A stretch of DNA of 64,000 nt, from positions 3,162,001 to 3,226,000 of the forward strand of contig OZ244249.1 in assembly GCA_965217135.1 (NCBI GenBank), in the 5' to 3' direction. Under the pieces are notes generated by a model, which saw only the letters and a list, made by a program, of their open reading frames with translations, did not search any database and was not told the DNA's origin. Below, piece after piece: positions 13,631 to 22,007 of the stretch (the stretch's first letter is position 1; every line of letters starts with the position of its first letter). The translations under genes were made by a program, and so were the position numbers. Source of the DNA: HXMU1420-2 sp017643305. Lineage in GTDB: Bacteria > Pseudomonadota > Alphaproteobacteria > Rhodobacterales > Rhodobacteraceae.

Positions 13631-15451
13631 ATGTTTCACCTGCCCTTCCCCGTTCGCGACGCCGCAATCGATGCCGGTGGCGACGCGCTTGGCAACCTGC
13701 CGGAATGGAATCTGAACGACCTCTATACCGGAGAAGACGCACCGGAACTCACCCGCGATCTGGACTGGCTGGAAGGCGAATGTGCGTCCTTTGCCGCAGA
13801 TTACGAAGGCAAGTTGGCCGATCTCGACGCCGCCGGGCTGCTGGCCTGTGTGCAGCGCAACGAAAAGATCAGTGAAATCGCAGGCCGCATCATGTCCTTT
13901 GCCGGGCTGCGTTATTACCAACACACTACCGATGCGGGCCGCGCCAAATTCCTGTCCGACTGCCAGGAAAAGATCACCAACTTCACCACCCCGCTGGTGT
14001 TCTTCATGCTGGAACTGAACCGTATCGAAGATGCCACGCTCGACGCCCATTTGGCCTCCAACGCCGAACTGGGCCGCTATGCCTCCGTCTTCCGCCGCAT
14101 CCGCGCGATGAAACCCCACCAGCTGTCTGACGAGCTGGAAAAATTCCTGCATGACATGGGCGTCGTGGGCGATGCGTGGGAAAAGCTTTTTGACGAAACC
14201 ATCGCTGGTCTGGAATTTACCGTCGATGGCGAAACCCGCGGCATCGAAGGCACGCTGAACCTGTTGACCGAACAGGACCGCACCCAGCGCGAAGCGGCTT
14301 CCCACGAACTAGCCCGCGTCTTTGGCGAAAACATCAAAGTCTTTGCCCGAGTCCATAACACCCAGGCGAAGGAAAAAGAGGTGGTCGACCGCTGGCGCAA
14401 CATGCCCAGCGCCCAGTCAGGGCGGCACCTATCCAACGATGTGGAACCCGAAGTGGTCGAAGCCTTGCGCGAAGCCGTTGTCGCCGCCTACCCCAAGCTC
14501 AGCCACCGGTATTATGAGCTCAAACGCAAATGGCTGGGCCTCGATCGCATGCAGGTCTGGGACCGCAACGCACCGCTGCCAATGGAAGACAGCCGCGTCA
14601 TCGGCTGGGACGAAGCTGAAGAAACCGTGATGTCCGCCTACACCGGGTTCGACCCGCGCATGGGTGACATCGCAGCGCCATTCTTCTCAAAAGGCTGGAT
14701 CGACGCTGCCGTGAAACCCGGCAAAGCCCCGGGCGCATTTGCCCACCCGACGGTGACCACCGTGCACCCCTACATCATGCTGAACTACCTCGGCAAACCA
14801 CGCGACGTGATGACACTGGCACATGAACTTGGCCACGGCGTACACCAGGTGCTGGCCGCCGGTCAGGGCGAAATGCTATCCTCCACCCCGCTGACGCTCG
14901 CCGAGACAGCCAGCGTCTTTGGCGAAATGCTCACGTTCCGCAAGATGCTCGACGCCACCACCGACCCGAAGGCACGCAAGGTGCTGCTGGCGGGCAAGGT
15001 CGAAGACATGATCAACACGGTCATCCGCCAGATCGCGTTTTACGATTTCGAATGCAAACTCCACGCTGCCCGCCGCCAGGGAGAGCTGACCCCGGACGAT
15101 ATCAACGCGCTGTGGATGTCGGTGCAGTCCGAATCGCTCGGCCCCGCGTTCGATTTCATGGACGGGTATGAAACATTCTGGGCCTACATCCCGCATTTTG
15201 TGCATTCGCCCTTCTACGTCTACGCCTATGCCTTTGGCGACGGCCTGGTGAACGCGCTCTATTCCGTCTACGCTGAGGGCAAAGAGGGCTTCGAAGATCT
15301 CTATTTCAACATGCTCAAGGCAGGCGGCTCGATGCACCATTCCGATCTGCTGAAGCCCTTCGGCCTCGATGCCTCCGACCCCGCCTTCTGGGACAAGGGG
15401 CTGAGCATGATCTCGGGCTTCATTGACGAACTGGAAGCGATGGAGGGGTGA
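13631..15451 (+). CDS. pepF: Oligoendopeptidase F (M3B metallopeptidase)
   Basis: The 606-aa cytoplasmic zinc peptidase cleaves oligopeptides and helps recycle peptides, including signal-peptide fragments. The zinc motif HELGHGVH begins about residue 398 (TLAHELGHGVHQ), with the third ligand region LAETASVFGEML some 25 residues later. C-terminal motifs FYVYAYAFGDGLV and HSDLLKPFGLDASDP are typical of PepF. AAAGGACA precedes ATG 13631. Full length for the family. The stop overlaps the start of a small ORF (GTGA at 15448-15451). Confidence 0.95.
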   Translation: MFHLPFPVRDAAIDAGGDALGNLPEWNLNDLYTGEDAPELTRDLDWLEGECASFAADYEGKLADLDAAGLLACVQRNEKISEIAGRIMSFAGLRYYQHTTDAGRAKFLSDCQEKITNFTTPLVFFMLELNRIEDATLDAHLASNAELGRYASVFRRIRAMKPHQLSDELEKFLHDMGVVGDAWEKLFDETIAGLEFTVDGETRGIEGTLNLLTEQDRTQREAASHELARVFGENIKVFARVHNTQAKEKEVVDRWRNMPSAQSGRHLSNDVEPEVVEALREAVVAAYPKLSHRYYELKRKWLGLDRMQVWDRNAPLPMEDSRVIGWDEAEETVMSAYTGFDPRMGDIAAPFFSKGWIDAAVKPGKAPGAFAHPTVTTVHPYIMLNYLGKPRDVMTLAHELGHGVHQVLAAGQGEMLSSTPLTLAETASVFGEMLTFRKMLDATTDPKARKVLLAGKVEDMINTVIRQIAFYDFECKLHAARRQGELTPDDINALWMSVQSESLGPAFDFMDGYETFWAYIPHFVHSPFYVYAYAFGDGLVNALYSVYAEGKEGFEDLYFNMLKAGGSMHHSDLLKPFGLDASDPAFWDKGLSMISGFIDELEAMEG

Positions 15452-15654
15452 ACCCCCTTAGCCATCTGATCGACTGGCTCCGCCGCCCACCCACCGGCAC
15501 CTTTGCCGATGGCTCACCCCGGCGATACCGGCAGGCGGTGGAGCTGACCTATGTCGAGACGCAGAGCGATGAAGGCTGGATGGGCACGCCGGGGGTGGCC
15601 GAACTGCGGCGGGGACAAAGCGACAAGCCCCAAAACCAGGACCGGGCATGCTGA
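15448..15654 (+). CDS. Small coupled protein of unknown function (68 aa)
   Basis: The GTG start at 15448 overlaps the pepF stop, and the TGA stop (15652-15654) overlaps the start region of the Impact-family gene (ATG 15648). A frame that links two genes at both ends is likely translated. The product is basic, begins PLSHLIDWLRRPPTGTFADG and contains a Trp-Met-Gly-Thr-Pro segment. No signal peptide, membrane helix or known motif is recognised. I would not assign a function. Confidence 0.6.
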   Translation: MNPLSHLIDWLRRPPTGTFADGSPRRYRQAVELTYVETQSDEGWMGTPGVAELRRGQSDKPQNQDRAC

Positions 15655-16010
15655 CCCTCGACAGTATCCTGACGGACCGAGGCTCGAAATACGCGGTCTC
15701 CGGCGGGCCCTGCGGGTCAGAGGCCGAGGCCAAGGCGTTTATCAAGGCGCTTACACGGAAAAAGAAATTCGCCAAGGCCACGCATAACACATGGGGCCTG
15801 ATCACCGCCGATGGCCCGGTGAAGAACGACGACGGCGAGACCGGGGCCGGCAATGTTATCCTACGCATGCTGGAACGCGAGGGCGTGCAGAACCACATCG
15901 TCGTGGTCACCCGCTGGTATGGTGGCAAACACCTTGGCGGAGATCGGTTCCGGCATGTGCAGACAGCGGTACGGGCGTATCTGGATGCGGCGGGGCTTGG
16001 GAACGCGTGA
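15648..16010 (+). CDS. YigZ/IMPACT N-terminal domain protein (UPF0029)
   Basis: A 120-aa protein consisting only of the Impact N-terminal domain. Signatures are KKFAKATHNTWG (about 40-50) and RWYGGKHLGGDRFRHV (about 89-104), the latter being the family hallmark. Typical YigZ proteins are about 200 aa with a second ferredoxin-like domain, missing here, so this is the short alphaproteobacterial form. Molecular role unknown; eukaryotic IMPACT regulates Gcn2. It overlaps the preceding 68-aa ORF by seven bases. Confidence 0.85.
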   Translation: MLTLDSILTDRGSKYAVSGGPCGSEAEAKAFIKALTRKKKFAKATHNTWGLITADGPVKNDDGETGAGNVILRMLEREGVQNHIVVVTRWYGGKHLGGDRFRHVQTAVRAYLDAAGLGNA

Positions 16011-16030
16011 CGCGGCCCGTCAGTCCTATT

Positions 16031-16048
16031 GGTTTCGCGCGCGAAACC
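16031..16048. repeat. 18-bp perfect palindrome GGTTTCGCGCGCGAAACC
   Basis: Lies in the 90-bp space between the convergent Impact-family and zinc-finger genes. Nearly identical 18-mers occur at 19310-19327 (inside the methylase gene) and 19833-19850 (between methylase and rpoH). Confidence 0.6.
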
Positions 16049-16100
16049 GCCCGCCACAAGGCAGGCCCCAACCCATTTCAAAATGGCTTGGAACAGTCGC

Positions 16101-16370
16101 TCACTTCAACTGGCTGTCCTTTGACCCGCGCCGGTTGATGCCCGACCGCGCGCGGTACGCACCATCCCGTTCTTCCTGGCAGTCGATGCACAGCTTTACG
16201 CCGGGCCGGGCCAGACGGCGCGCTTCGGGGATCTCTTCTTCGCATTCCGCGCAATGTGTCAGGCTTTCACCCACCGGCTGTTTCGCCGATCGCATCCGCG
16301 CAAGTTCGTCCGAAATCGAGGCTTCGATCTGTTCGTTTACCGCGCCGTCGCGCGCCCATCCGCCTGCCAT
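16101..16370 (-). CDS. DksA/TraR-type C4 zinc-finger protein
   Basis: An 89-aa protein with the zinc finger CAEC (about 40-43) and CIDC (about 61-64), separated by the EIPEARRLARPGV segment characteristic of DksA/TraR proteins. The N-terminal coiled-coil of DksA is reduced to a short helix, so it resembles the short TraR-like group. DksA-type proteins insert into the RNA polymerase secondary channel; whether this short form does so is unproven. It lies ten bases downstream of the Gfo/Idh gene on the same strand. Confidence 0.85.
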   Translation of the reverse strand: MAGGWARDGAVNEQIEASISDELARMRSAKQPVGESLTHCAECEEEIPEARRLARPGVKLCIDCQEERDGAYRARSGINRRGSKDSQLK

Positions 16371-16380
16371 CGCGTCCTCC

Positions 16381-17352
16381 TTACAGCGTCTCCGCGCGTG
16401 CCAATGCCTGATCGATCATCACTTGCGTACCGCGCGAAAACTCCAGCGGTACGGGATAGTCTACCCCATCCCGCACCGACCGGGCAAACGCCTCCACCTG
16501 CAGCTCATAATGGTTGTCTGACGAGAACCGCCTAGTTTCCACCGCCAGCCCCGATTTGTGCAGCTCTACCCGAGCTTCGCCATAGACCCGCGCATTGAAC
16601 GGGGCGGTCAGGCGGATCACGCCCTCTTCACCGTGAAACAACATTTCCTGATAAGGGTGCATCCGCATGCTGACATAGGCCGAGTACGTAAATGACGGGA
16701 ACCGCGCCTGCACCTCGGAAAACGCATCCACGCCATTGTCCCACCGAATGCGAGCGCTCAGTTCGTCCGGCTCCTCCCCCGATACGAACCGCGCCACACC
16801 AAAGACATAAACGCCAATATCCCGCAGCGCGCCACCGCCCACATCAGGCCGGTTGCGGATATTCTGCCCGTCCCGGTTCATGTAGCTGAACCGCCCCTCC
16901 ACATGCACCAGCCGTCCAATCGCCCCCTTGGCCACCAACTTGCGCGCCAGCTGCCACTGCGGGTGGTGCACGATCATATAAGCTTCTGCCGCCAGCAACC
17001 CGGTGGCGTCGCGCTTGGCGATCAGCGTGTCGAACTCTTCGGCTACCATGGTCATCGGCTTTTCGCACAGCACGTGCTTGCCCGCCTCAAGCGCCTTCAG
17101 GCTCCATTCCACATGCAGGTGGTTGGGCAGGGGGATATAGACCGCGTCGATGCCAGGATCAGCCAGCAGCGCGTCATAGCTGTCATACAGCGCGAGCCGT
17201 GGGGCAAAGGCCTGAAAACCGGCAGCTTTCTCCGCGCTGGACGTGGCCAGTGCCGCCAGTTCCGCCCCCCGCGCCGCATGGATCGCAGGCCCCATGTAGT
17301 TCTGCGCAAAATTCGCGGCCCCCAGGATGCCCCATCGTACCGGTTCGGACAT
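16381..17352 (-). CDS. Gfo/Idh/MocA-family NAD(P)-dependent oxidoreductase
   Basis: The 323-aa enzyme has an N-terminal Rossmann fold (RWGILGAANFAQNYMG), the conserved VYIPLPNHLH strand and the catalytic-domain motif CEKPM (about residue 95-99), followed by the Gfo/Idh C-terminal beta-sheet domain with GGGALRDIGVY. These enzymes oxidise or reduce sugars, inositols or related polyols; the substrate cannot be inferred from the neighbours. Full length, no truncation. It heads a two-gene minus-strand unit with the zinc-finger gene. Confidence 0.9.
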   Translation of the reverse strand: MSEPVRWGILGAANFAQNYMGPAIHAARGAELAALATSSAEKAAGFQAFAPRLALYDSYDALLADPGIDAVYIPLPNHLHVEWSLKALEAGKHVLCEKPMTMVAEEFDTLIAKRDATGLLAAEAYMIVHHPQWQLARKLVAKGAIGRLVHVEGRFSYMNRDGQNIRNRPDVGGGALRDIGVYVFGVARFVSGEEPDELSARIRWDNGVDAFSEVQARFPSFTYSAYVSMRMHPYQEMLFHGEEGVIRLTAPFNARVYGEARVELHKSGLAVETRRFSSDNHYELQVEAFARSVRDGVDYPVPLEFSRGTQVMIDQALARAETL

Positions 17353-17440
17353 ATCTTGTGTCTCCCATGTGCCGCATCGTCAGCCCTTGCCTTGCGGGGC
17401 GGGCCAGATAACCATCAACCCATATCGCCGGGAGGTCCAG

Positions 17441-18616
17441 ATGCGCATATTAGGGAAATGGCTTGGTCGTCTTTTGCTATTGGTCCTGTTGGGGCTTGGC
17501 GCGTTTCTATGGTTCGGGCCGGGGATTGCGGACAAGCTGATGAACCCGGTGGATTATCGCGGCCCCTATACCGTGACCAATGCGGCGCAAACCCTGCATG
17601 ACGGGATGGTCGTGGGCGACTGGCACGCGGACACGATGCTCTGGACCCGCGACATCAACCAGCGCTACGACCGAGGCCATGTAGACCTGCCCCGGCTGAT
17701 TGAAGGCGGCGTCGGTCTGCAGGTGTTCACGGCGGTCACCAAAAGCCCTTCGGGTCTCAACTACGATGAAAACTCGGCCGAGGCGTGGGATGACATCACC
17801 ACGCTCAGCATGGCGCAGCTCTGGCCGCCGCGCACCTGGACCAGCCTGCTGGAACGTGCGCTGTACCAGGCCGAAAAGCTACACGAGGCCGAAGCCGACA
17901 GCGACGGGCGTCTGCGCATTATCCGCACCCGCGCTGATCTGGACGCCGTGCTGGCCGCGCGCACAAGCGGAGAGACCGTGGTGGGCGGCCTGCTGGGCGT
18001 CGAAGGCGCGCATCCGCTGGAGCTGAAGCTGGAAAACCTCGACAAACTGGAAGCTGCCGGGCACCGGGTGATCGGTCTCCAGCATTTCTTTGACAACGGG
18101 CTTGGCGGGTCGCTGCACGGGATTTCGGGTGCCGGGCTGACCGATTTCGGCCGCGACGTGGTACGCGAAATTGCATCGCGCGGGCTGGTTCTGGACCTCG
18201 CGCATTCCAGCCCGCAGGTGGCTTGGGACGTGCTGGAGATCACCGACATGCCGCTGATCGTCAGCCATACCGGGCTGTACAGCTTCTGCCCGGTCAAACG
18301 CAATTTTCCTGATGACCTGATGATCGCCATCGCCCAGACCGGTGGTACGATCGGCCTGGGATATTGGGGCGAAGTGGCCTGTGGCCAAATCGAACCGGCA
18401 GGCATTGCCGCGATGATCAAGGCCGCGATCAACGTGCTGGGTGAAGACCATGTGTCTCTGGGTTCCGATTATGACGGGACCGTTAAGACCGCATTCGATA
18501 CCTCGGAACTGGCCGCGCTCACCTCTGCGCTGCTGGAAGCTGGGGTGTCAGAGGCGCAGATCCGCAAGGTGATGGGCGAAAACATGGTGCGAGTCTTACG
18601 GGCGCGGTTGAACTAG
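17441..18616 (+). CDS. Membrane dipeptidase (peptidase family M19)
   Basis: The 391-aa protein starts with a single membrane anchor (about 6-26, WLGRLLLLVLLGLGAFLWF), so the catalytic domain faces the periplasm. Zinc ligands of the renal-dipeptidase family are visible: GDWHADTM (H62, D64), GVEGAHP, SHTG and GSDYDGTV. The family hydrolyses dipeptides and some beta-lactam-like compounds. ATG 17441 is chosen because GGGAGG lies at 17430-17435; an upstream extension to 17327 is antisense to the neighbouring oxidoreductase. Monocistronic in appearance. Confidence 0.92.
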   Translation: MRILGKWLGRLLLLVLLGLGAFLWFGPGIADKLMNPVDYRGPYTVTNAAQTLHDGMVVGDWHADTMLWTRDINQRYDRGHVDLPRLIEGGVGLQVFTAVTKSPSGLNYDENSAEAWDDITTLSMAQLWPPRTWTSLLERALYQAEKLHEAEADSDGRLRIIRTRADLDAVLAARTSGETVVGGLLGVEGAHPLELKLENLDKLEAAGHRVIGLQHFFDNGLGGSLHGISGAGLTDFGRDVVREIASRGLVLDLAHSSPQVAWDVLEITDMPLIVSHTGLYSFCPVKRNFPDDLMIAIAQTGGTIGLGYWGEVACGQIEPAGIAAMIKAAINVLGEDHVSLGSDYDGTVKTAFDTSELAALTSALLEAGVSEAQIRKVMGENMVRVLRARLN

Positions 18617-18661
18617 CTTTTCCGGTCGCGGTCCGGCGCCTGACCGGCTACACCCGTGCGG

Positions 18662-19768
18662 ATGGATAACGGTCTGGAAATCTTTCTCGTGGTCGCCCCC
18701 GGGCTGGAAGCCGTTCTGGCAGAGGAAGCCCGCGCCGCGGGCTTTGCCGTGCAGGGCACGATGCCGGGCGGTGTCACGCTGTCGGGCGACTGGGCAGAGG
18801 TCTGGCGCGCCAATCTCAGCCTGCGCGGCGCGACCCGGGTGCTGGTGCGGCTGGGCAGCTTTCCGGTGTTTCACCTGGCCCAACTGGACAAGCGCGCGCG
18901 CAAGTTTCCTTGGGGCGATGTGCTGCGACCTGACCTGCCGGTCAAGGTCGAAGTGACCACCCGCAAGTCCAAGATCTACCACGCCGGGGCCGCCGCACAG
19001 CGGATTGAACGGGCCATCACCGAGGAACTGGGCTCACCGATATCGCCCAAGGCGGCGCTGGTGGTGAAGGTACGGATCGACGATAACCTTTGCACCATCA
19101 GCCTCGACAGCTCTGGTGACAGCCTGCATCGCCGCGGGATGAAAACCGCCACAGGCAAGGCCCCGATGCGCGAAACATTGGCGGCGCTTTTCCTGCGCGC
19201 CTGCGGCTATGACGGCCGCGAACCGGTACTGGACCCGATGTGCGGGTCAGGCACCTTTGTAATCGAAGCGGCCGAAATCGCTGCAGGCCTGCTGCCGGGC
19301 CGGACGCGGGGTTTCGCGTGCGAAACCTTTGCCAATTTCGATCCGGGCGCGATGCAGGCGCTGCGCGATGCCGCGATACGTCGAGAGACGCCACTGCAAT
19401 TTTTCGGATCGGACCGGGATGCCGGTGCGATTACCAACAGCACGGCCAATGCGGAGCGGGCGGGGGTTGCGGCGCGGTGCACCTTTACCCACGCACCGAT
19501 CAGCGACCTGACCCGGCCGGATGGCCCGCCCGGACTTGTCATCGCCAACCCGCCCTATGGCGGACGGATCGGCAACAAGAAGCTGCTCTATGCGCTGTAT
19601 GGCAGCTTTGGCACCGTGATGAAGGAGCGGTTTTCCGGCTGGCGGGTGGGGATTATCACCAACGAAGGCGGGCTGGCCCATGCAACAGGGTTGCCGTTGA
19701 AATCCGGGCCCCCGGTGGATCATGGGGGGGTGAAGGTGAAGCTTTACCAGACCGCCCCCCTGCCCTGA
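18662..19768 (+). CDS. THUMP-domain rRNA methyltransferase, RlmL/TrmN-like
   Basis: A 368-aa SAM-dependent N2-guanine methylase for RNA. The N-terminal half holds a ferredoxin-like plus THUMP RNA-binding region. The C-terminal Rossmann domain has motif I DPMCGSGT (about 191-198) and motif IV NPPYGGR (about 296-302), the latter marking amino-methylation. A GTG in frame at 18656 is the alternative start; neither has an evident Shine-Dalgarno. It is about half the length of E. coli RlmKL and lacks the RlmK part. The target could be 23S rRNA G2445 or a tRNA guanine. Confidence 0.88.
   Translation: MDNGLEIFLVVAPGLEAVLAEEARAAGFAVQGTMPGGVTLSGDWAEVWRANLSLRGATRVLVRLGSFPVFHLAQLDKRARKFPWGDVLRPDLPVKVEVTTRKSKIYHAGAAAQRIERAITEELGSPISPKAALVVKVRIDDNLCTISLDSSGDSLHRRGMKTATGKAPMRETLAALFLRACGYDGREPVLDPMCGSGTFVIEAAEIAAGLLPGRTRGFACETFANFDPGAMQALRDAAIRRETPLQFFGSDRDAGAITNSTANAERAGVAARCTFTHAPISDLTRPDGPPGLVIANPPYGGRIGNKKLLYALYGSFGTVMKERFSGWRVGIITNEGGLAHATGLPLKSGPPVDHGGVKVKLYQTAPLP
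19310..19327. repeat. 18-bp palindrome GGTTTCGCGTGCGAAACC inside the methylase gene
   Basis: Differs at one base from the palindrome at 16031. Here it is translated as Gly-Phe-Ala-Cys-Glu-Thr within the methylase, so it may be coincidental, but the sequence match is close. Confidence 0.4.
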
Positions 19769-19832
19769 CAGACAAAAACGGAAAGACCCTTCAACACGCG
19801 CTTTGAAATGGCATGGCGTCACCTTTCAGGCA

Positions 19833-19850
19833 GGTTTCGCGCGCAAAACC
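19833..19850. repeat. 18-bp near-palindrome GGTTTCGCGCGCAAAACC
   Basis: Third copy of the family seen at 16031, located between the methylase stop and the rpoH terminator. One mismatch breaks the symmetry. Confidence 0.5.
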
Positions 19851-19873
19851 TTGTCCGATAGGCTTCAGACAGA

Positions 19874-19905
19874 AAAATGCCCTCCCGGATCGGGAGGGCA
19901 TTTCG
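19874..19905 (-). terminator. Rho-independent terminator of rpoH
   Basis: A stem ATGCCCTCCCG/CGGGAGGGCAT with a tight loop, followed on the minus strand by five T residues. It lies about 33 bases past the rpoH stop. Confidence 0.9.
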
Positions 19906-19935
19906 GTCTTCCGGAGGAGGCCGGCAGGGCGGCTA

Positions 19936-20832
19936 TCAGGCTGTGGCCAGCATGCCCTTGTCTTTCGCCAGCTCGCGCATTTTCTTCTGCAGCTTTTCGA
20001 ACGCCCGAACCTCGATCTGGCGGATGCGTTCGCGGCTGACGTCGTAGCGGCCACTGAGCGTTTCGAGCGTGACCGCTTTTTCCGAAAGGCGGCGTTCGGT
20101 GAGGATGTCCTTTTCGCGGTCGTTCAACACGCTGAGCGCTTCGGCCAACAGTTCACGGCGCGCCTGCAGTTCATCCTTTGCTTCGTAGTCCGCAGCCTGG
20201 TTGGCGTCTTCGTCTTCCAGCCAGTCCTGCCACTGCATGGCGCTGTCGCCTTCGGTGCCAACCGTCGCGTTGAGCGACGCATCACCACCAGACAAGCGGC
20301 GGTTCATGCTGATGACTTCGTCTTCGGTCACGCCAAGGTCGGTGGCGATCCGTTTCACCTTGTCGGGGTGCAGGTCACCTTCTTCCAGCGCGCCTATACG
20401 GGCTTTTGCCTTGCGCAGGTTAAAGAACAGTTTCTTCTGGGCACTGGTGGTGCCCAGTTTCACCAGTGACCAGCTGCGCAGGATGTATTCCTGGATGCTG
20501 GCGCGGATCCACCACATGGCGTAGGTCGCCAGGCGGAAACCTTTTTCCGGATCAAACCGTTTGACCGCCTGCATAAGGCCGACATTGGCCTCGGAGATGA
20601 CCTCGGCCTGCGGCAGGCCATAGCCGCGATATCCCATCGCAATTTTTGCGGCGAGACGCAGGTGCGACGTGACCAGCTTGTGCGCAGACGCAGTATCCTG
20701 GTCTTCGACCCAGCGTTTGGCCAGCATGTATTCTTCTTCCGGCTCCAGAAGCGGGAATTTACGAATTTCCTGCATGTACCGGTTCAACCCGCCTTCAGGG
20801 GTCGGTGCCGGAAGATTTGCATAATTTGCCAT
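19936..20832 (-). CDS. rpoH: RNA polymerase heat-shock sigma factor RpoH (sigma-32)
   Basis: The 298-aa sigma-70-family factor directs transcription of heat-shock genes. Region 2 is unmistakable (SEANVGLMQAVKRFDP, FRLATYAMWWIRASIQEYI), followed by the RpoH box region QKKLFFNLRKAK. Region 4 is a helix-turn-helix (TLETLSGRYDVSRERIRQIE). GGGAGG lies eight bases before ATG 20832. A sigma-32-like promoter lies just upstream (20869-20897), implying positive autoregulation, and a strong terminator follows, so the gene forms a single unit. Alphaproteobacteria often carry two rpoH paralogues; which one this is cannot be decided here. Confidence 0.95.
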   Translation of the reverse strand: MANYANLPAPTPEGGLNRYMQEIRKFPLLEPEEEYMLAKRWVEDQDTASAHKLVTSHLRLAAKIAMGYRGYGLPQAEVISEANVGLMQAVKRFDPEKGFRLATYAMWWIRASIQEYILRSWSLVKLGTTSAQKKLFFNLRKAKARIGALEEGDLHPDKVKRIATDLGVTEDEVISMNRRLSGGDASLNATVGTEGDSAMQWQDWLEDEDANQAADYEAKDELQARRELLAEALSVLNDREKDILTERRLSEKAVTLETLSGRYDVSRERIRQIEVRAFEKLQKKMRELAKDKGMLATA

Positions 20833-20868
20833 GTTGTAACCCTCCCAATGTTTATGGGCTTAACATTC

Positions 20869-20897
20869 ATATGGGAGCGCTATCACGTCCCTTCAAG
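20869..20897 (-). promoter_or_regulatory. Sigma-32-type promoter upstream of rpoH
   Basis: Reading the minus strand, CTTGAA (20897-20892) is followed after 16 bases by CCCATAT (20875-20869). This matches the heat-shock sigma consensus of CTTGAA and CCCAT-T with usual spacing. Transcription would begin about 30 bases before the rpoH start codon. Confidence 0.7.
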
Positions 20898-20972
20898 ATG
20901 TCTTAACGAAATATCGGCACGTTTCCGTCGGTTTGTAAGAGTCGTTACCGTGCGTTCACACGCATGTGCTGT

Positions 20973-22007
20973 TCATGACAGCGGAGGAGCCAGTTTTCCC
21001 AACAAATCGTGCATATCAGTGGGCAATTCTGCTTCAAATCTTAACCTGTCACCGGTGACAGGGTGTTCAAAACCCAAGATCGCCGCATGCAGGGCCTGGC
21101 GCGGAAAGGCGCGGACGGCCTGCGCAGTAGCCTCTTCCAGCGCCCCTTTGGGGATGCGCCGGGTGCCGCCATAGACCGGATCGCCCACCAGCCCGTGCCC
21201 GGCATGGGCCATATGCACGCGGATCTGGTGGGTGCGGCCGGTTTCCAGCCAGCAATCTACCCGAGCCAGGACCGGCGGCGCGCCAAAACGGTCCACCACA
21301 CGGGCGCGGGTGATGGCATGGCGACCGCCCTGAAACAGCACGGCCTGTTTCTGGCGGTCGGTTTTGTGCCGGGCCAGCTGGGTCGTGATGCAGAGCACAT
21401 TGCCCGCCTCAAAGCTGACACCGCGTACGCCGCGCAGGCGCGGGTCACCTGCATCGGGCACGCCGTAGACCAGTGCGGTGTACTGGCGCTCAACACTATG
21501 TGCTGCGAACTGGTCGGCCAGCCCGTGGTGGGCTGCATCCGATTTGGCCACGACCAACAGCCCGCTGGTGTCCTTGTCGATGCGGTGCACGATACCGGGC
21601 CGTTTGACACCGCCGACCCCGCTGAGATTGTCACCACAATGATGCAGCAATGCGTTGACCAACGTGCCTGATGGCGTCCCGGGCGCAGGATGCACGACCA
21701 TGCCGGCCCGTTTGTTCACCACGATCAGGTCGTCATCTTCGAACACAACCTCCAGAGCGATGGGTTCAGCGGCGATATGACTGTCTTCGGCGACCTCCAC
21801 GGTAATGACGATCTCCGCGCCTTCCTGCACCTTGGCCTTGGGGTCCTGCACCACGGTGCCGTCCACGGTGACCGTGCCGCTTTCGATCAGGCGAGCGAGC
21901 CGGGTGCGGGACAACGCCGCGCTCTCTGGCACATCGCGAGAAAGCGCCTTATCAAGGCGAGGCGGCGGATCTGCTGCGATGATGAAGTCTACCCGGCGTT
22001 GCCCCAT
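20973..22007 (-). CDS. rluD: Ribosomal large-subunit pseudouridine synthase, RluD-like
   Basis: The 344-aa enzyme isomerises uridines in 23S rRNA. It has an N-terminal S4 domain (about 17-75) and a RluA-family catalytic domain with HRIDKDTSGLLVVAK; the catalytic Asp is about 144. Further family motifs are ETGRTHQIRVHM and GDPVYG. ATG 22007 is chosen: GGAAGGG lies seven bases upstream, while longer frames cover the divergent neighbour. Its start codon overlaps the start codon of the divergent DUF6476-like gene by two bases, so each gene's ribosome-binding site lies in the other's coding sequence. Confidence 0.92.
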   Translation of the reverse strand: MGQRRVDFIIAADPPPRLDKALSRDVPESAALSRTRLARLIESGTVTVDGTVVQDPKAKVQEGAEIVITVEVAEDSHIAAEPIALEVVFEDDDLIVVNKRAGMVVHPAPGTPSGTLVNALLHHCGDNLSGVGGVKRPGIVHRIDKDTSGLLVVAKSDAAHHGLADQFAAHSVERQYTALVYGVPDAGDPRLRGVRGVSFEAGNVLCITTQLARHKTDRQKQAVLFQGGRHAITRARVVDRFGAPPVLARVDCWLETGRTHQIRVHMAHAGHGLVGDPVYGGTRRIPKGALEEATAQAVRAFPRQALHAAILGFEHPVTGDRLRFEAELPTDMHDLLGKLAPPLS

